A stretch of DNA of 64,000 nt from a virus (IMGVR_UViG_3300028829_003504:1-64000), one strand, 5' to 3'. Shown: positions 51,136-60,088, counted from the stretch's first letter. Notes: generated by a model not told the origin, from the letters alone. Translations and numbers: made by a program.

Positions 51136-53142
51136 CTATATAGCTACTTCACCATCTAGCTTGGGGCCATGTTCATAATTATGGAGAACAAAATGGTCAC
51201 CTGTCAACTCGTCGAAACTCTCAAAGGGCTTGACTTCTAATGAAGGCATAGGTTTAACTTCTTGCTTCATCTGTTCTTCAAATAGATCTCGATGGAAGTC
51301 ATAGATATGATAGTCACCAAACATGTGAAAGAAGTTACGTGCTGCCATACCTGACTTCTGGGCAAAGGCCATAAGTAACGCACTGTAACTGCCTATGTTA
51401 AAGGGAACTCCGATGAACCAATCCGCGCTGCGCTGGTACATTGTCATATCAATGAAGTACTTAGGTACACCTTTAGAATCGAAGAATTCACCGACGACTC
51501 TTAGATGTTCCTCTTTATCGGCACAAGACATAGAGAATAACTCTTGACTAATTTTACTTTTGATTGTAACCACTACCATAGGGTTCTCAGGATTATAGTC
51601 TAAAAGACCTTCTCTCTCCATGAAGTAAGAGTCTTGCATTAACTCCGCAGTACGTATGTTCGACCAATGTTCATAGCGGTCGGAGTGACTCATAGGACTT
51701 GTACCTAATTGGAACATCATGTGACAGGGAGGTAACGCTTGCTGACCGACCGTTGCGTTTTCATGAGGCTCAAAATATCTTACTTTAGGAGCATCCACGT
51801 AGTCAAGTAAAGCTTCGAGTAATTCCTCCTCGTTCAGACCTTCGGGGAGATCTGAAGGTCCTCCATTGTGTAGGAGACTTTCGCAGTAATCACGCGCTTG
51901 CATTATGGGTGCTTCACCTCCAGAGTCAAGACGCCGTTCGGCCTCATCCATCCACTTCACATTAGCCATTACTTTTTCAATTTCACCGTCCAGATAGTGC
52001 TCTTTGCGATCTACTTGGTTTGCAAATGCTACTTGCGTAACAGGAGTTAAGCCTGGGTTCAAGGCAGTAACTAACATACGGCGGTCATTAGGATTGTTCT
52101 TCAAACTTTCGGCAACGGCATCCAGTTGATCAAACTTCTTAGTATACACAGTATGCTCGGCATCCCATTTACCTTCAATACCTAACGCATTAAGAACTCT
52201 ATAGTAAGTTTCAACGAAAGCGTTGTACTCAGGTAACTCTAAGACATTGTCCCCGAAGTACATTTGGATAGTGCCTTCACTGAGATCACGCCCAGAAGCT
52301 TCGGTAGTAGTAATTATACTAGAGCGCATGCCGTTTTGTTCAAGATAGCCCTGGAAGTCTTCGAGAGTGAAGTCGCCATTTTTAATCTTAGCCCGTAGTT
52401 CTTCATCCATTCTACTAGTTTGGTCAAAAGAGCCTTGTGCAATATAGTTCTGGTTTATTAAGAAGTCAATCATACCAGTATTAGTATCAGCCACGGTGCG
52501 TGTGTCTTCCCATGCTCGCCATTGTGCTCCGTATACAGGACCTAGATTCCCATTGTTGTCAGCCCAACCGTCCCATATTTTAGCACCTAATGTTTTAATG
52601 TTCGTTTCACCTCGACATAGCCAACCCAGCTCTTTCATGATACCTTTAAAGGCTGTGAACTTAGTAGTGACTAGAGGGAAACCATCACGCATATCGAATT
52701 GCATCATGTGGCCGAACAGCTTAGTAGTAGGCGTTGTAGTTCTGTTTCCGCTACGCGCTCCTGCGTAAAGAATGTCCTGAGCCGCAGATAGATACTGTAC
52801 ATCGACATGTCTTTTATTAGGATGATTCTGCCAGGTATTAGGTACTTCTTTTTCTAACGTACCTGATTTAACAAAAGTAATAACAGCATTACGGCCATCA
52901 TAATTACTGTACTGCGCCTGTACTACCACAAGAGGTCCACGTAATGTGTAAGGGCCTGTACGGTCTTCGTAGTGGCAATGCTGTATTAAATCACCTTCCT
53001 TGAAGCGGCTAGACATATCGCGGTCTATATTAAAGAAAGAAACAATATGGTAATGATCAATGTCAGTAGCCATCAGGTAATCACATTTAAGATGGACTGA
53101 TTTACCCATCATAACTTGATAAGGTATTTTAACTGATTCCAT
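51136..53142 (-). CDS. Enlarged thymidylate synthase with N-terminal extension and insertions
   Basis: 668 residues against about 264 for E. coli ThyA. The core is split: KLFGHMMQFDMRDGFPLVTTKF and NLGPVYGAQWRAW (about 140-215), NNPNDRRMLVTALNPG (about 360), LPPCHMMFQL with the catalytic Cys, MYQRSADWFIGVPFNIGSY and a GEVAI C-terminus. Asn in PFNI fits dUMP as substrate, though a hydroxymethylase cannot be excluded. Insertions of about 140, 110 and 70 residues and a 120-residue N-terminal domain are unexplained. GGAGG precedes the ATG. Overlaps the acyl-carrier-like gene by 14 bases. Confidence 0.88.
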   Translation of the reverse strand: MESVKIPYQVMMGKSVHLKCDYLMATDIDHYHIVSFFNIDRDMSSRFKEGDLIQHCHYEDRTGPYTLRGPLVVVQAQYSNYDGRNAVITFVKSGTLEKEVPNTWQNHPNKRHVDVQYLSAAQDILYAGARSGNRTTTPTTKLFGHMMQFDMRDGFPLVTTKFTAFKGIMKELGWLCRGETNIKTLGAKIWDGWADNNGNLGPVYGAQWRAWEDTRTVADTNTGMIDFLINQNYIAQGSFDQTSRMDEELRAKIKNGDFTLEDFQGYLEQNGMRSSIITTTEASGRDLSEGTIQMYFGDNVLELPEYNAFVETYYRVLNALGIEGKWDAEHTVYTKKFDQLDAVAESLKNNPNDRRMLVTALNPGLTPVTQVAFANQVDRKEHYLDGEIEKVMANVKWMDEAERRLDSGGEAPIMQARDYCESLLHNGGPSDLPEGLNEEELLEALLDYVDAPKVRYFEPHENATVGQQALPPCHMMFQLGTSPMSHSDRYEHWSNIRTAELMQDSYFMEREGLLDYNPENPMVVVTIKSKISQELFSMSCADKEEHLRVVGEFFDSKGVPKYFIDMTMYQRSADWFIGVPFNIGSYSALLMAFAQKSGMAARNFFHMFGDYHIYDFHRDLFEEQMKQEVKPMPSLEVKPFESFDELTGDHFVLHNYEHGPKLDGEVAI

Positions 53143-53368
53143 GTTCTACCTCCAAGAAGTCTACTAGGGCGTCGATGGTGTGGATGTCTTCGGCTTGTTT
53201 ATCTAAGATTTCAATGCCAAAAACTTCTTCAATTTCCATGAAAAACTCAACGTTGTCAAGTTCATCGAAACCTAAATCTTCCCAAGTGGTATCAATTTCG
53301 ATTTCATCTTCGTCGATACCAACTACTGTAATTGCGGCTTGCTTGATTTTATTAATAACTGATGACAC
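53129..53368 (-). CDS. Acyl carrier protein homologue lacking the attachment serine
   Basis: 79 residues, close to E. coli AcpP in length and layout. Helix I, then TTWEDLGFDELDNVEFFMEIEE, where AcpP has DxGADSLDTVELVMALEE. The phosphopantetheine Ser36 of the DSL motif is Glu36 here (codon GAA at 53263-53261), so it cannot carry acyl chains. It may mimic ACP to bind host partners. GTG start with AGAGGAA upstream. It overlaps thymidylate synthase, so the two are co-translated. Confidence 0.85.
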   Translation of the reverse strand: MSSVINKIKQAAITVVGIDEDEIEIDTTWEDLGFDELDNVEFFMEIEEVFGIEILDKQAEDIHTIDALVDFLEVEHGIS

Positions 53369-53389
53369 TATATATTCCTCTTCTTTTAG

Positions 53390-53708
53390 CTAGTTTAGTT
53401 CTTGAGTTAAATCTTTATAGTAAGGGCAAGTAACGCCCACGTCATTAAGTAACTCATGTAAGTGGTGATTGTTGTAGAAGCCATGATACTTCTGGGAGTT
53501 ACTAGGCATCGTATTTGGATTCTCTTGAACCCAATTGATTCTAATACCTTGTCTACCTTCAGAAGCGTACAACCGTATTTCCCAAGCATCTTTCACCATC
53601 GATATATATATAATCACCGCACGGTATATGAGACTTAGGCCCGCCATCGTTAAGTGTTGTAGGATGGACAGTGAAACCTAGAGAAGTTAGTAAGTCTATC
53701 GCTGACAT
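53390..53708 (-). pseudogene. Small gene broken by a frameshift in an AT run
   Basis: A frame opens at ATG 53708 (MSAIDLLTSLGFTVHP, then KSHIPCGDYIYI) and stops at 53559. The downstream half (MVKDAWEIRLYASEGRQGIR through TCPYYKDLTQELN, ending 53390) is in another frame. The two join smoothly if the run ATATATATATA at 53602-53612 had one more AT unit. It may be a phase-variable gene, a decayed one or a sequencing error. The start overlaps the previous gene's stop. Confidence 0.6.
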
Positions 53709-54022
53709 AATTCAGGGTCCAGATTCAATTTAGATATATCCACTTTATGTTCTTTCAAGTACTCACCCAACGTAACACTACCGTTGTGCTCCATACGTAA
53801 ACCAAAGTTAGGCGGGGATAAAGTATTACCTAATGTTGATGCCTGGGCGTCAAGTACATTGATACGACCTGCTGCGCTTTTCTTGTAGTGCTCATGGATC
53901 CACTGCAGGTGCTGTACTTCGGTTACGAAGCCCCAACATTGATTGCTTTCCCACCAGAAGAATGGGAACTTACCTGATAATTCCGCTTTATCCTTGGCAC
54001 TTAATGATTGTTGTAGGCTCAT
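53696..54022 (-). CDS. Small protein with KFPxFWW motif, paralogue 2
   Basis: 108 residues from ATG at 54022 (AAGGACC upstream). GKFPFFWWESNQCWGFV and MEHNGSVTLGEYLKEHKVDISKLNLD align with the protein at 46982. Promoter motif 55 bases upstream. Function unknown; conserved aromatic block suggests a binding surface. Confidence 0.6.
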   Translation of the reverse strand: MSLQQSLSAKDKAELSGKFPFFWWESNQCWGFVTEVQHLQWIHEHYKKSAAGRINVLDAQASTLGNTLSPPNFGLRMEHNGSVTLGEYLKEHKVDISKLNLDPELCQR

Positions 54023-54076
54023 GGTTCGGTCCTTATGTGTAGAGAGCAGACATAAGCGCCTACTCAAGTTATCATT

Positions 54077-54088
54077 TATTTACAGTTT
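54077..54088 (-). promoter_or_regulatory. AAACTGTAAATA promoter motif
   Basis: Exact motif 55 bases before the ATG at 54022; it overlaps the stop codon of the acetyltransferase gene. Confidence 0.55.
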
Positions 54089-54533
54089 ACTGCAAACGCT
54101 TTCTAAGAGTCACGGAGCTCTGTTCGTACCCGATGGCCTCAGAAGCAATAAGCATAAGCTGATTGTTTCGCATAGTACCGTACTCAATGTAGTGGACGCC
54201 TACATCGTTAGCGATCTTTTCAACTTCTTCTATGAGTTTACGGAAGATACCCTGCTGCCTATACAGAGGATTAACGTAAACGAACCCTACCCAAATGTAA
54301 GTATCATCCATTGAGTTTGCATGTATAGAGTAAGTTAAAACACCTAAGCCTTCGTTAGAGTCCCCATCTGTAATATAGATATACGGGTCACGCGCGCCTA
54401 GCGAGTAACCTCCATCGACTAGCACTAGGCGATTTGCTACTAATTCACTCCAGCCTTGTGCCGCAAACACGAAACCGCCACCATTACATAGCTGTTTAGA
54501 TTTCTCTATGATGTAAGGAATACTATCAAGCAT
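54087..54533 (-). CDS. GNAT family N-acetyltransferase
   Basis: 148 residues from ATG at 54533, two bases past the preceding stop. YIWVGFVYVNPLYRQQGIFRKLIEEVEKIA contains the acetyl-CoA loop (R-x-x-G-x-x/F) and the following helix of the GNAT fold; HYIEYGTMRNNQLML is the next strand and helix. Substrate unknown. Confidence 0.75.
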   Translation of the reverse strand: MLDSIPYIIEKSKQLCNGGGFVFAAQGWSELVANRLVLVDGGYSLGARDPYIYITDGDSNEGLGVLTYSIHANSMDDTYIWVGFVYVNPLYRQQGIFRKLIEEVEKIANDVGVHYIEYGTMRNNQLMLIASEAIGYEQSSVTLRKRLQ

Positions 54534-54534
54534 A

Positions 54535-55029
54535 CTACAGCGCCTCGACATAGCCAAGAAACTTAGTAGCTTTAGCCACACGTGCCTTGAACATTATGTC
54601 AGTAGGTATGCCCATTTTAATTCTAGATATATGTAAGGCAAGGGCCCCTAGAACAAGCTGTACCTCATGTGAATTACGCATACCTATTAGATAATCTATT
54701 ATTACACCTATAGCCGCATTTATATGAGCTACGGTTATTAGTGTACCCTGCTCACCGATAAAGACTACATCATAGGTCTCTTTTCTATCGAGGCTTTGTA
54801 CGTCAACCGGGAACTTAAATACAATGCCCATTTGAATAAGCATAGTTTCAACGTCAGCTACTTCGCAGGCTAGGTCATATAAAGAATCGTTATGGTTACG
54901 CTTAATACTAATATGATAGGTATTTATTATCTGCGCCGATAGCTCATTAAGTTCTTCGATAGTTTTCAATGTCTGCTCACGTTGGCCTTTGTGGGCCAAC
55001 ATAGTATTACACATTTTTAATAAATTCAT
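54535..55029 (-). CDS. MazG-like nucleotide pyrophosphohydrolase
   Basis: 164 residues from ATG at 55029 (AGGAAG upstream); an earlier ATG would overlap the neighbour more. LKTIEELNELSAQIIN and LACEVADVETMLIQMG give the E-x-x-E and E-x-x-D metal sites of the MazG fold. The C-terminal half is helical. Overlaps the upstream gene by 23 bases. Confidence 0.65.
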   Translation of the reverse strand: MNLLKMCNTMLAHKGQREQTLKTIEELNELSAQIINTYHISIKRNHNDSLYDLACEVADVETMLIQMGIVFKFPVDVQSLDRKETYDVVFIGEQGTLITVAHINAAIGVIIDYLIGMRNSHEVQLVLGALALHISRIKMGIPTDIMFKARVAKATKFLGYVEAL

Positions 55030-55366
55030 TGCTATTCTTCCTGTGGCTAATATTATATACTTCGTCGTACATACGGCGACTGTTTGGACATAAGGCATTT
55101 ACGATACGACCAGAACACACGCTAACCCTGTTCTTAAAGCGTAGGCCTTTCTTCGCATAGTTGACTTCGTAGTCGTCGGTATGTCCTTTCTTGTGGTATT
55201 CAATTCTGTACTGGAGTAATTTCTCCAAGAGAAGTCCATCGGTGAAGATTTTAGTTTTGATGTGCCTACTGATACTGCAATCAAGCATAAGGTTTTGGCA
55301 GTCATTGGCTTTCATCAATTCGTTAATACGTGCGGCAAGTTGTCGTGCAAGGTACTCAGTAATCAT
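55007..55366 (-). CDS. Hypothetical protein
   Basis: 119 residues, basic, helical N-terminus (LARQLAARINELMKA), later a KKGLRFKNRVSVCSG segment. ATG overlaps the preceding stop region. No family recognised. Confidence 0.5.
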   Translation of the reverse strand: MITEYLARQLAARINELMKANDCQNLMLDCSISRHIKTKIFTDGLLLEKLLQYRIEYHKKGHTDDYEVNYAKKGLRFKNRVSVCSGRIVNALCPNSRRMYDEVYNISHRKNSNEFIKNV

Positions 55367-55846
55367 TTATTTATCCACGAATTGTTTGTATACGTTCTGT
55401 ATTATGAAGCTAGTCAAGGCGTTTATGTCATGTCGCCATACAGTAGAGAACACTAAGGACAAATGATTCTCTACGTATTTGAATAATTCATCGGATGTCC
55501 CATTGAAACTTTCATATAGTTCCTTTACGGAAACATCCCATCCACCTAGACCTCCACCTTTAACACTAAGCGCCGTACTGTATGTATGCAACACGTTACC
55601 TTCGGGCTCGAAATATAATTTTAAATCGCTGTAGCTGCCTATAATACCAAAAAGACCTAATGCCTCTGACCTAGATTGATTTTCGTTGGTATTATTAATT
55701 AAGAGTTCAATACACGCTTTTGCTTCTGCGCCTAGCTCATTAGGCTTTCTGCGGATTAGTACCAAATTGAATGAAGGAAGAGAAGCTGACATGGTATTAC
55801 CATCGGCGCTATCAATTTTAAATAAATTTAATTTTACTATTTTCAT
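55367..55846 (-). CDS. Hypothetical protein
   Basis: 159 residues from ATG at 55846, with GGGATTAAC before it and the previous stop 2 bases upstream. Alpha/beta (FNLVLIRRKPNELG; SDLKLYFEPEGNVL). No domain recognised. Confidence 0.5.
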   Translation of the reverse strand: MKIVKLNLFKIDSADGNTMSASLPSFNLVLIRRKPNELGAEAKACIELLINNTNENQSRSEALGLFGIIGSYSDLKLYFEPEGNVLHTYSTALSVKGGGLGGWDVSVKELYESFNGTSDELFKYVENHLSLVFSTVWRHDINALTSFIIQNVYKQFVDK

Positions 55847-55847
55847 G

Positions 55848-56207
55848 TTAATCCCATATAGGGTCCACTTGTAACCAAGCTTCACCGTTGTTTATAAAAA
55901 TACAATCGGCTGATTGCACAAAACATGCCGTACCGGGCGATATCTCAATATTCATTAAGTTGGATATATGCTGCACATCACTTATGAAGGTAGTACCTAA
56001 TATACTAGAATAGAATCCTAAGGATATACTAGGTTCTGACTTGATGCCTTCTCGACCGAACGCCATCATAGCCTTAGCTAGGTCATCCTCCTTTATAGGT
56101 ATGACTACTACTGCCTTAGCTAAGATCTTTAAGAAAGATATTTTGTAGGAACAGGCTGATTTGACAAAAAACCTATCTATTAAATTCTGGACTTTACTAT
56201 CTTCCAT
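55848..56207 (-). CDS. Hypothetical protein
   Basis: 119 residues, ATG after AAAGGAG within the end of the previous gene. Hydrophobic centre (ILAKAVVVIPIKED) and a C-terminal beta hairpin. No family recognised. Confidence 0.5.
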   Translation of the reverse strand: MEDSKVQNLIDRFFVKSACSYKISFLKILAKAVVVIPIKEDDLAKAMMAFGREGIKSEPSISLGFYSSILGTTFISDVQHISNLMNIEISPGTACFVQSADCIFINNGEAWLQVDPIWD

Positions 56208-56538
56208 CTCTAAGCTCCTTTACCCTATTGTCTAATACTATTTTGTAGTTGTTACCGTGGCAGTCATCAGGACTGCACCAGCACACCAGTGCTATCTTCT
56301 CACCCTTTAATACCCTAAGAGCAAGTAGATTTAACTGTTTACGTAAATAACACTTACGTTTCATCTTTCTATTTACATAATCACGATGGGCAGCTATTGA
56401 GCGTCCTCGAGTATCTCGGTGCTCATTGTTACCAAACATCGTTGTCCTATCTATAAGAATGTGTGTGTATCCTTCAGGTATAGGTGCAGCACCTGCTCTC
56501 TTACTTACAACAATAATATCATCAGGTTCGAATAGCAT
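56197..56538 (-). CDS. DUF4326 protein
   Basis: 113 residues. RTTMFGNNEHRDTRGRSIAA, then ALVCWCSPDDCHGNNYK, are the two blocks of DUF4326 (RxTxxGNP...CWCxPxxCHG). The Cys/His cluster may bind metal. Role unknown; common in phages. GGAGG precedes the ATG. Confidence 0.75.
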   Translation of the reverse strand: MLFEPDDIIVVSKRAGAAPIPEGYTHILIDRTTMFGNNEHRDTRGRSIAAHRDYVNRKMKRKCYLRKQLNLLALRVLKGEKIALVCWCSPDDCHGNNYKIVLDNRVKELRDGR

Positions 56539-56557
56539 TATTAACCTCCGTTAATCA

Positions 56558-57121
56558 TTACTGACAGGCAAAGTCCCTAGAAGCTTTCGCTTCATGTAAA
56601 CAGAAGGCATTAGCAATCATTTCTTTAGTTATATTAGGATTAACTTCCCACGTTGCTTTTTTAACACAAGCACCTTCAGTGCCGAACAAGTCTTCGGTTA
56701 TGCTAGGCTTATTATATCTAGTTAGCATAAGTATCGTAGGAATTTTCTCTTCCGTGCACACTTCACGTAGGGCTGTCATAACCCAAGTTACTTCACGGCC
56801 GTTTAGACCACACCAGTCGAAGTCTTCAAGTACTATTAATTCAGGTACCTTAGAGAACCTCGCGAGGTGCTTTATGTGATTAGTTATATCGCCAGGTGAC
56901 ATGGAGTATTCGAATACGTCACTGTTTGGGTATTCTTTTCTGTCACGTGCGGCTGAGGTAGAAAATACCATCATATTACATTTAGTATCTAATTCTTTTA
57001 TTACCTGTGACTTACCCGAGTGGCGACCCCATATAACTTTAAGCTCCTCGGTAGCAGACTTGTCCTCAATGCTACTAAGGACGTCATTGATTAAATTGAT
57101 TTGCTCAGGAAATAGATTCAT
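56558..57121 (-). CDS. P-loop ATPase-like protein
   Basis: 187 residues. VIWGRHSGKSQVIKEL is a Walker A-like loop and ELIVLEDFDWCGL a Walker B. The layout resembles a small AAA or viral DNA-dependent ATPase. Translation is coupled to the helicase gene (TAATG), suggesting a joint role in replication or repair. Confidence 0.6.
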   Translation of the reverse strand: MNLFPEQINLINDVLSSIEDKSATEELKVIWGRHSGKSQVIKELDTKCNMMVFSTSAARDRKEYPNSDVFEYSMSPGDITNHIKHLARFSKVPELIVLEDFDWCGLNGREVTWVMTALREVCTEEKIPTILMLTRYNKPSITEDLFGTEGACVKKATWEVNPNITKEMIANAFCLHEAKASRDFACQ

Positions 57122-59067
57122 TAGTATATATCCTTAAGTCCATCTAAACCGTATCCTCTCTCAGGGGCAAGCTCCTCAGAAGTAGGACCCTTAGAAGTGT
57201 CATACTCCACTAGGTCGACGGGGACTGTATCAAAGAAATAAACTGAATCCTCACTATCGTGTTTCTCATAATAGAAGTTACCTGTGGCATTAGGGACTCT
57301 GGTTATGAAAAGCTCATTCATGGCCCTCGTCAAGCACACGTATAGGATTCGTCTCTCTTCTTCGATCTGCTTATCACTACCTTGACTTCGGGCGTGTGGA
57401 TAGGAACCCGAACTTACATTAAGTGCAAAGCAGATTTTAGATTCAGCGCCTTTGGCGGAATGAACTGTTATTATAGTTACTAAGTCATCTTCGTCCGTTC
57501 TATCGGCTTCGGTCGAAGACATAGGTTCCAAAGTAAACGCATCAACAAAACGCTTAACCTTCTTATATCGCTTAGTGATCTTTTGGATAAGATCAAAATC
57601 TTTTTTCCTCTTATCCCAGTCCTTATATCTATTTTTCAGTAGATTAGACATAAGTTCGATAGACGCAGCGATACATTTTTGTGTATCTTCCTTGAGGGCT
57701 CGAATACGTTTAAATTCATCTATGGCCGCTATCCCATGGCGCTCCATACCTTCGTCACTGATGGTACCTTTATCTCTAAAGCTACTTACTATGGTATCTG
57801 CCGTCTTCTGTCCGACTTTAGGCCATAGCTGTAGGTATCTTGACCAGGCAAGGTCGTCACGCCTGTTTACGACTAGGCGTAACAGTGAAACTAAATCTTT
57901 AACATGAGCTGCTTTGTTGATAGCAGTTCCGCCTACGAATAAGTAGGGAATACCTCGTTTAAGGAATTCCGCTTCCACATAGCGAGCATCGTTGGCTGTT
58001 CTAACTAAGACCATCATATCGTTATAGGCTATATCTTTACTATATCTCTGTTCGATCTGATCTGCGACGTACCAAGCTTCTGTATAGTTGTTTTTAAAAT
58101 CCAAAAATTGAGGCTTGTATTCAGCTAGGCCCTTAGCCGCCTTTAAGTTGGCGCTGTAATCTAAGTTAGACTGACCTAACAGCCAGTTCGATACATCTAG
58201 AATTTCTTGATTACTACGGTAGTTAACATTTAAAGGAATGACTTCGCTACTTTTGAAGTTCTTCGTAAACTCGTATATATGCTTGAACTCAGCGCCCCTA
58301 AAGCCGTATATGGATTGCGCAGGATCTCCTACACAAAACAAACGGACTTTTTCTTTCGCAAATAGTCGCAGGAATCTAAACTGAATAGGATTTGTATCTT
58401 GGACTTCATCTACGCTCATTTCGTGAAATCTTGAACATAAATCTTTTCTGAGTTTCGGTTTTGCTTTGAGTGTTTTGACTACCATATCTAAAAGATCATC
58501 GAAGTCCAGGTAACCTCGTTTCTTCTTTGCTTTCTTATATGCAGAAATAATCGACTGACTCTTTTGGATTTCTTCGTCACATAGGTCTGTGTTTTCTTCA
58601 AGGTAGCTCTCTATGTCAATACAAGTGTTTCGACTATATGAGAAATATTTAAGTAGCTGGGTAGAGGTTACATCTAACTTATTCTTCTTATTTTCAAATT
58701 CTTTCCGCGTAAGATCCAGTAGAATCTTCTGGTCCTCAGAATCTAAAATAGTGCTACCTTTAAGCCCGAAACTTTTAGGCATTCGTTTTATCATACGTAA
58801 ACATATAGAATGGAAAGTACCTGTGACTATTTTACGAGCATCAGGGCCAATAGCCTGCGTAAGCCTGTCTTTAATTACTTTGGCTGCTCTGTTTGAGAAC
58901 GTTATTATGATAAGTGCTTTTGGGTCTACGCCTATGCTTATTAGGTACTCGGCCCGTGATATAATCACTTTAGTTTTGCCCGTACCTGCCCCAGCCATTA
59001 CTAATAAATTATTAGATGGACCTTCATAGTAAGCGGCTTTAGCTTGTTGTGTATTTAATTTAGACAT
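57121..59067 (-). CDS. UvrD/PcrA-type superfamily 1 DNA helicase
   Basis: 648 residues with the SF1A motifs in order: LNTQQAKAAYYEG (Q), VMAGAGTGKTKVI (I), ITFSNRAAKVIKDR (Ia), GTFHSICLRMI (Ib), MSVDEVQDTNPIQ (II), FCVGDPAQSIYGFRGA (III), LNVNYRSNQEILD (IV), ITVHSAKGAESKI (V) and ILYVCLTRAMNEL (VI). Unwinds DNA 3' to 5'. Stop and start overlap with both neighbours. Confidence 0.92.
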   Translation of the reverse strand: MSKLNTQQAKAAYYEGPSNNLLVMAGAGTGKTKVIISRAEYLISIGVDPKALIIITFSNRAAKVIKDRLTQAIGPDARKIVTGTFHSICLRMIKRMPKSFGLKGSTILDSEDQKILLDLTRKEFENKKNKLDVTSTQLLKYFSYSRNTCIDIESYLEENTDLCDEEIQKSQSIISAYKKAKKKRGYLDFDDLLDMVVKTLKAKPKLRKDLCSRFHEMSVDEVQDTNPIQFRFLRLFAKEKVRLFCVGDPAQSIYGFRGAEFKHIYEFTKNFKSSEVIPLNVNYRSNQEILDVSNWLLGQSNLDYSANLKAAKGLAEYKPQFLDFKNNYTEAWYVADQIEQRYSKDIAYNDMMVLVRTANDARYVEAEFLKRGIPYLFVGGTAINKAAHVKDLVSLLRLVVNRRDDLAWSRYLQLWPKVGQKTADTIVSSFRDKGTISDEGMERHGIAAIDEFKRIRALKEDTQKCIAASIELMSNLLKNRYKDWDKRKKDFDLIQKITKRYKKVKRFVDAFTLEPMSSTEADRTDEDDLVTIITVHSAKGAESKICFALNVSSGSYPHARSQGSDKQIEEERRILYVCLTRAMNELFITRVPNATGNFYYEKHDSEDSVYFFDTVPVDLVEYDTSKGPTSEELAPERGYGLDGLKDIY

Positions 59068-59750
59068 TAGCAGAATCTATCCTTCTGTAATCTATAGTAA
59101 GTAGAAGCTATATGTTCAATAACCTCATGTTTGGGTATGCAGACAACCTTAACACCTTTGGCCTGCAGATCAAGTAGTGGTTGTACGAGCCTATGCTGTT
59201 CGGTGAAATAAACTTCTTTGATGCCTGCCTTTAATATCCGTATACAGCATAACTCACAAGGACTACGAGTGGCCACTATAGATAAACCTTTTGTGTCTAT
59301 AGATAGGTCTCCAAGTTTGTCTAAAGCATTACGCTCTGCATGTATTACGATGTCTTGACCTAGGCTTTCGCCTTCATCATCTTCACATCTATTATCAGTG
59401 CCTGACTTCGTTCCATTGTAGCCGTCGCTTAGTATATTTGGAACGTCATGTCTATTATCGACTACTAACGCTCCTACCTTTAAATCAACAGCGTGTGATA
59501 ATTCGGCATTAGTGTAGGCTTTCGCTAACCAGCTAATAACATGCTTACGTTTAAGGAGACTGTACTTTGTAGCATCGTAGGCGATATATCCGTCTGCGCC
59601 CGTGTAAGAACCCGCAGAGTCAAGTCCTTGTAGGGTAGTAGGTCCCCCTGACATAAATTCTGTAGGAACAGCGAATGCCTTGGCAATCTTACTTAGTACA
59701 CGGCTGTGGTCGATATCAGGCTCAGGTTGAGGTTTATTAAGATCGGTCAT
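59067..59750 (-). CDS. dCMP deaminase family protein
   Basis: 227 residues. Zinc site HAERNAL and SPCELCCIRIL are complete. Compared with T4 Cd, there is an N-terminal extension of about 65 residues (SGGPTTLQGLDSAGSYTG). Probably turns dCMP into dUMP for thymidylate synthase. ATG overlaps the upstream stop. Confidence 0.85.
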   Translation of the reverse strand: MTDLNKPQPEPDIDHSRVLSKIAKAFAVPTEFMSGGPTTLQGLDSAGSYTGADGYIAYDATKYSLLKRKHVISWLAKAYTNAELSHAVDLKVGALVVDNRHDVPNILSDGYNGTKSGTDNRCEDDEGESLGQDIVIHAERNALDKLGDLSIDTKGLSIVATRSPCELCCIRILKAGIKEVYFTEQHRLVQPLLDLQAKGVKVVCIPKHEVIEHIASTYYRLQKDRFC

Positions 59751-60088
59751 TACTTCTTCCTCATTCTTCCAATAGGATTGCGACTGGCTGCATCGTATAG
59801 GTCCCAGACGATAGGTACACTCTCAATACCTAAAGGTAGTTTCGTATATAGGATGCCTCCATGGACAGGAGTAGCAAACTCAAACTGTGAACTTTCTCTA
59901 GCTCCTAACTTAGACTCTATCCAATTACGTAGAGTGTAAATGACTCGACCTGAGGTAAAGCATCTATGTAATCTTCGTATGTCTTTAAATGATATGAATA
60001 CTCCGAAGGTAGATCGTATTGAAGAGGATTCGTACTGTATCTCCCGGCTGTGACTCATAGGTTCTTTTAACGTCCACCATCTATTCAT
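59750..60088 (-). CDS. Hypothetical protein
   Basis: 112 residues, ATG with TTGAGG upstream. Basic, ending IGRMRKK; a few strands (GVFISFKDIRRLH, RVIYTLRNWIES). No family recognised. Confidence 0.5.
   Translation of the reverse strand: MNRWWTLKEPMSHSREIQYESSSIRSTFGVFISFKDIRRLHRCFTSGRVIYTLRNWIESKLGARESSQFEFATPVHGGILYTKLPLGIESVPIVWDLYDAASRNPIGRMRKK

Noticed and set aside
53407-53589. Separate 60-codon minus-strand ORF
   Set aside because: Third frame of the frameshifted gene; no ribosome site and no better sense than the joined frames.
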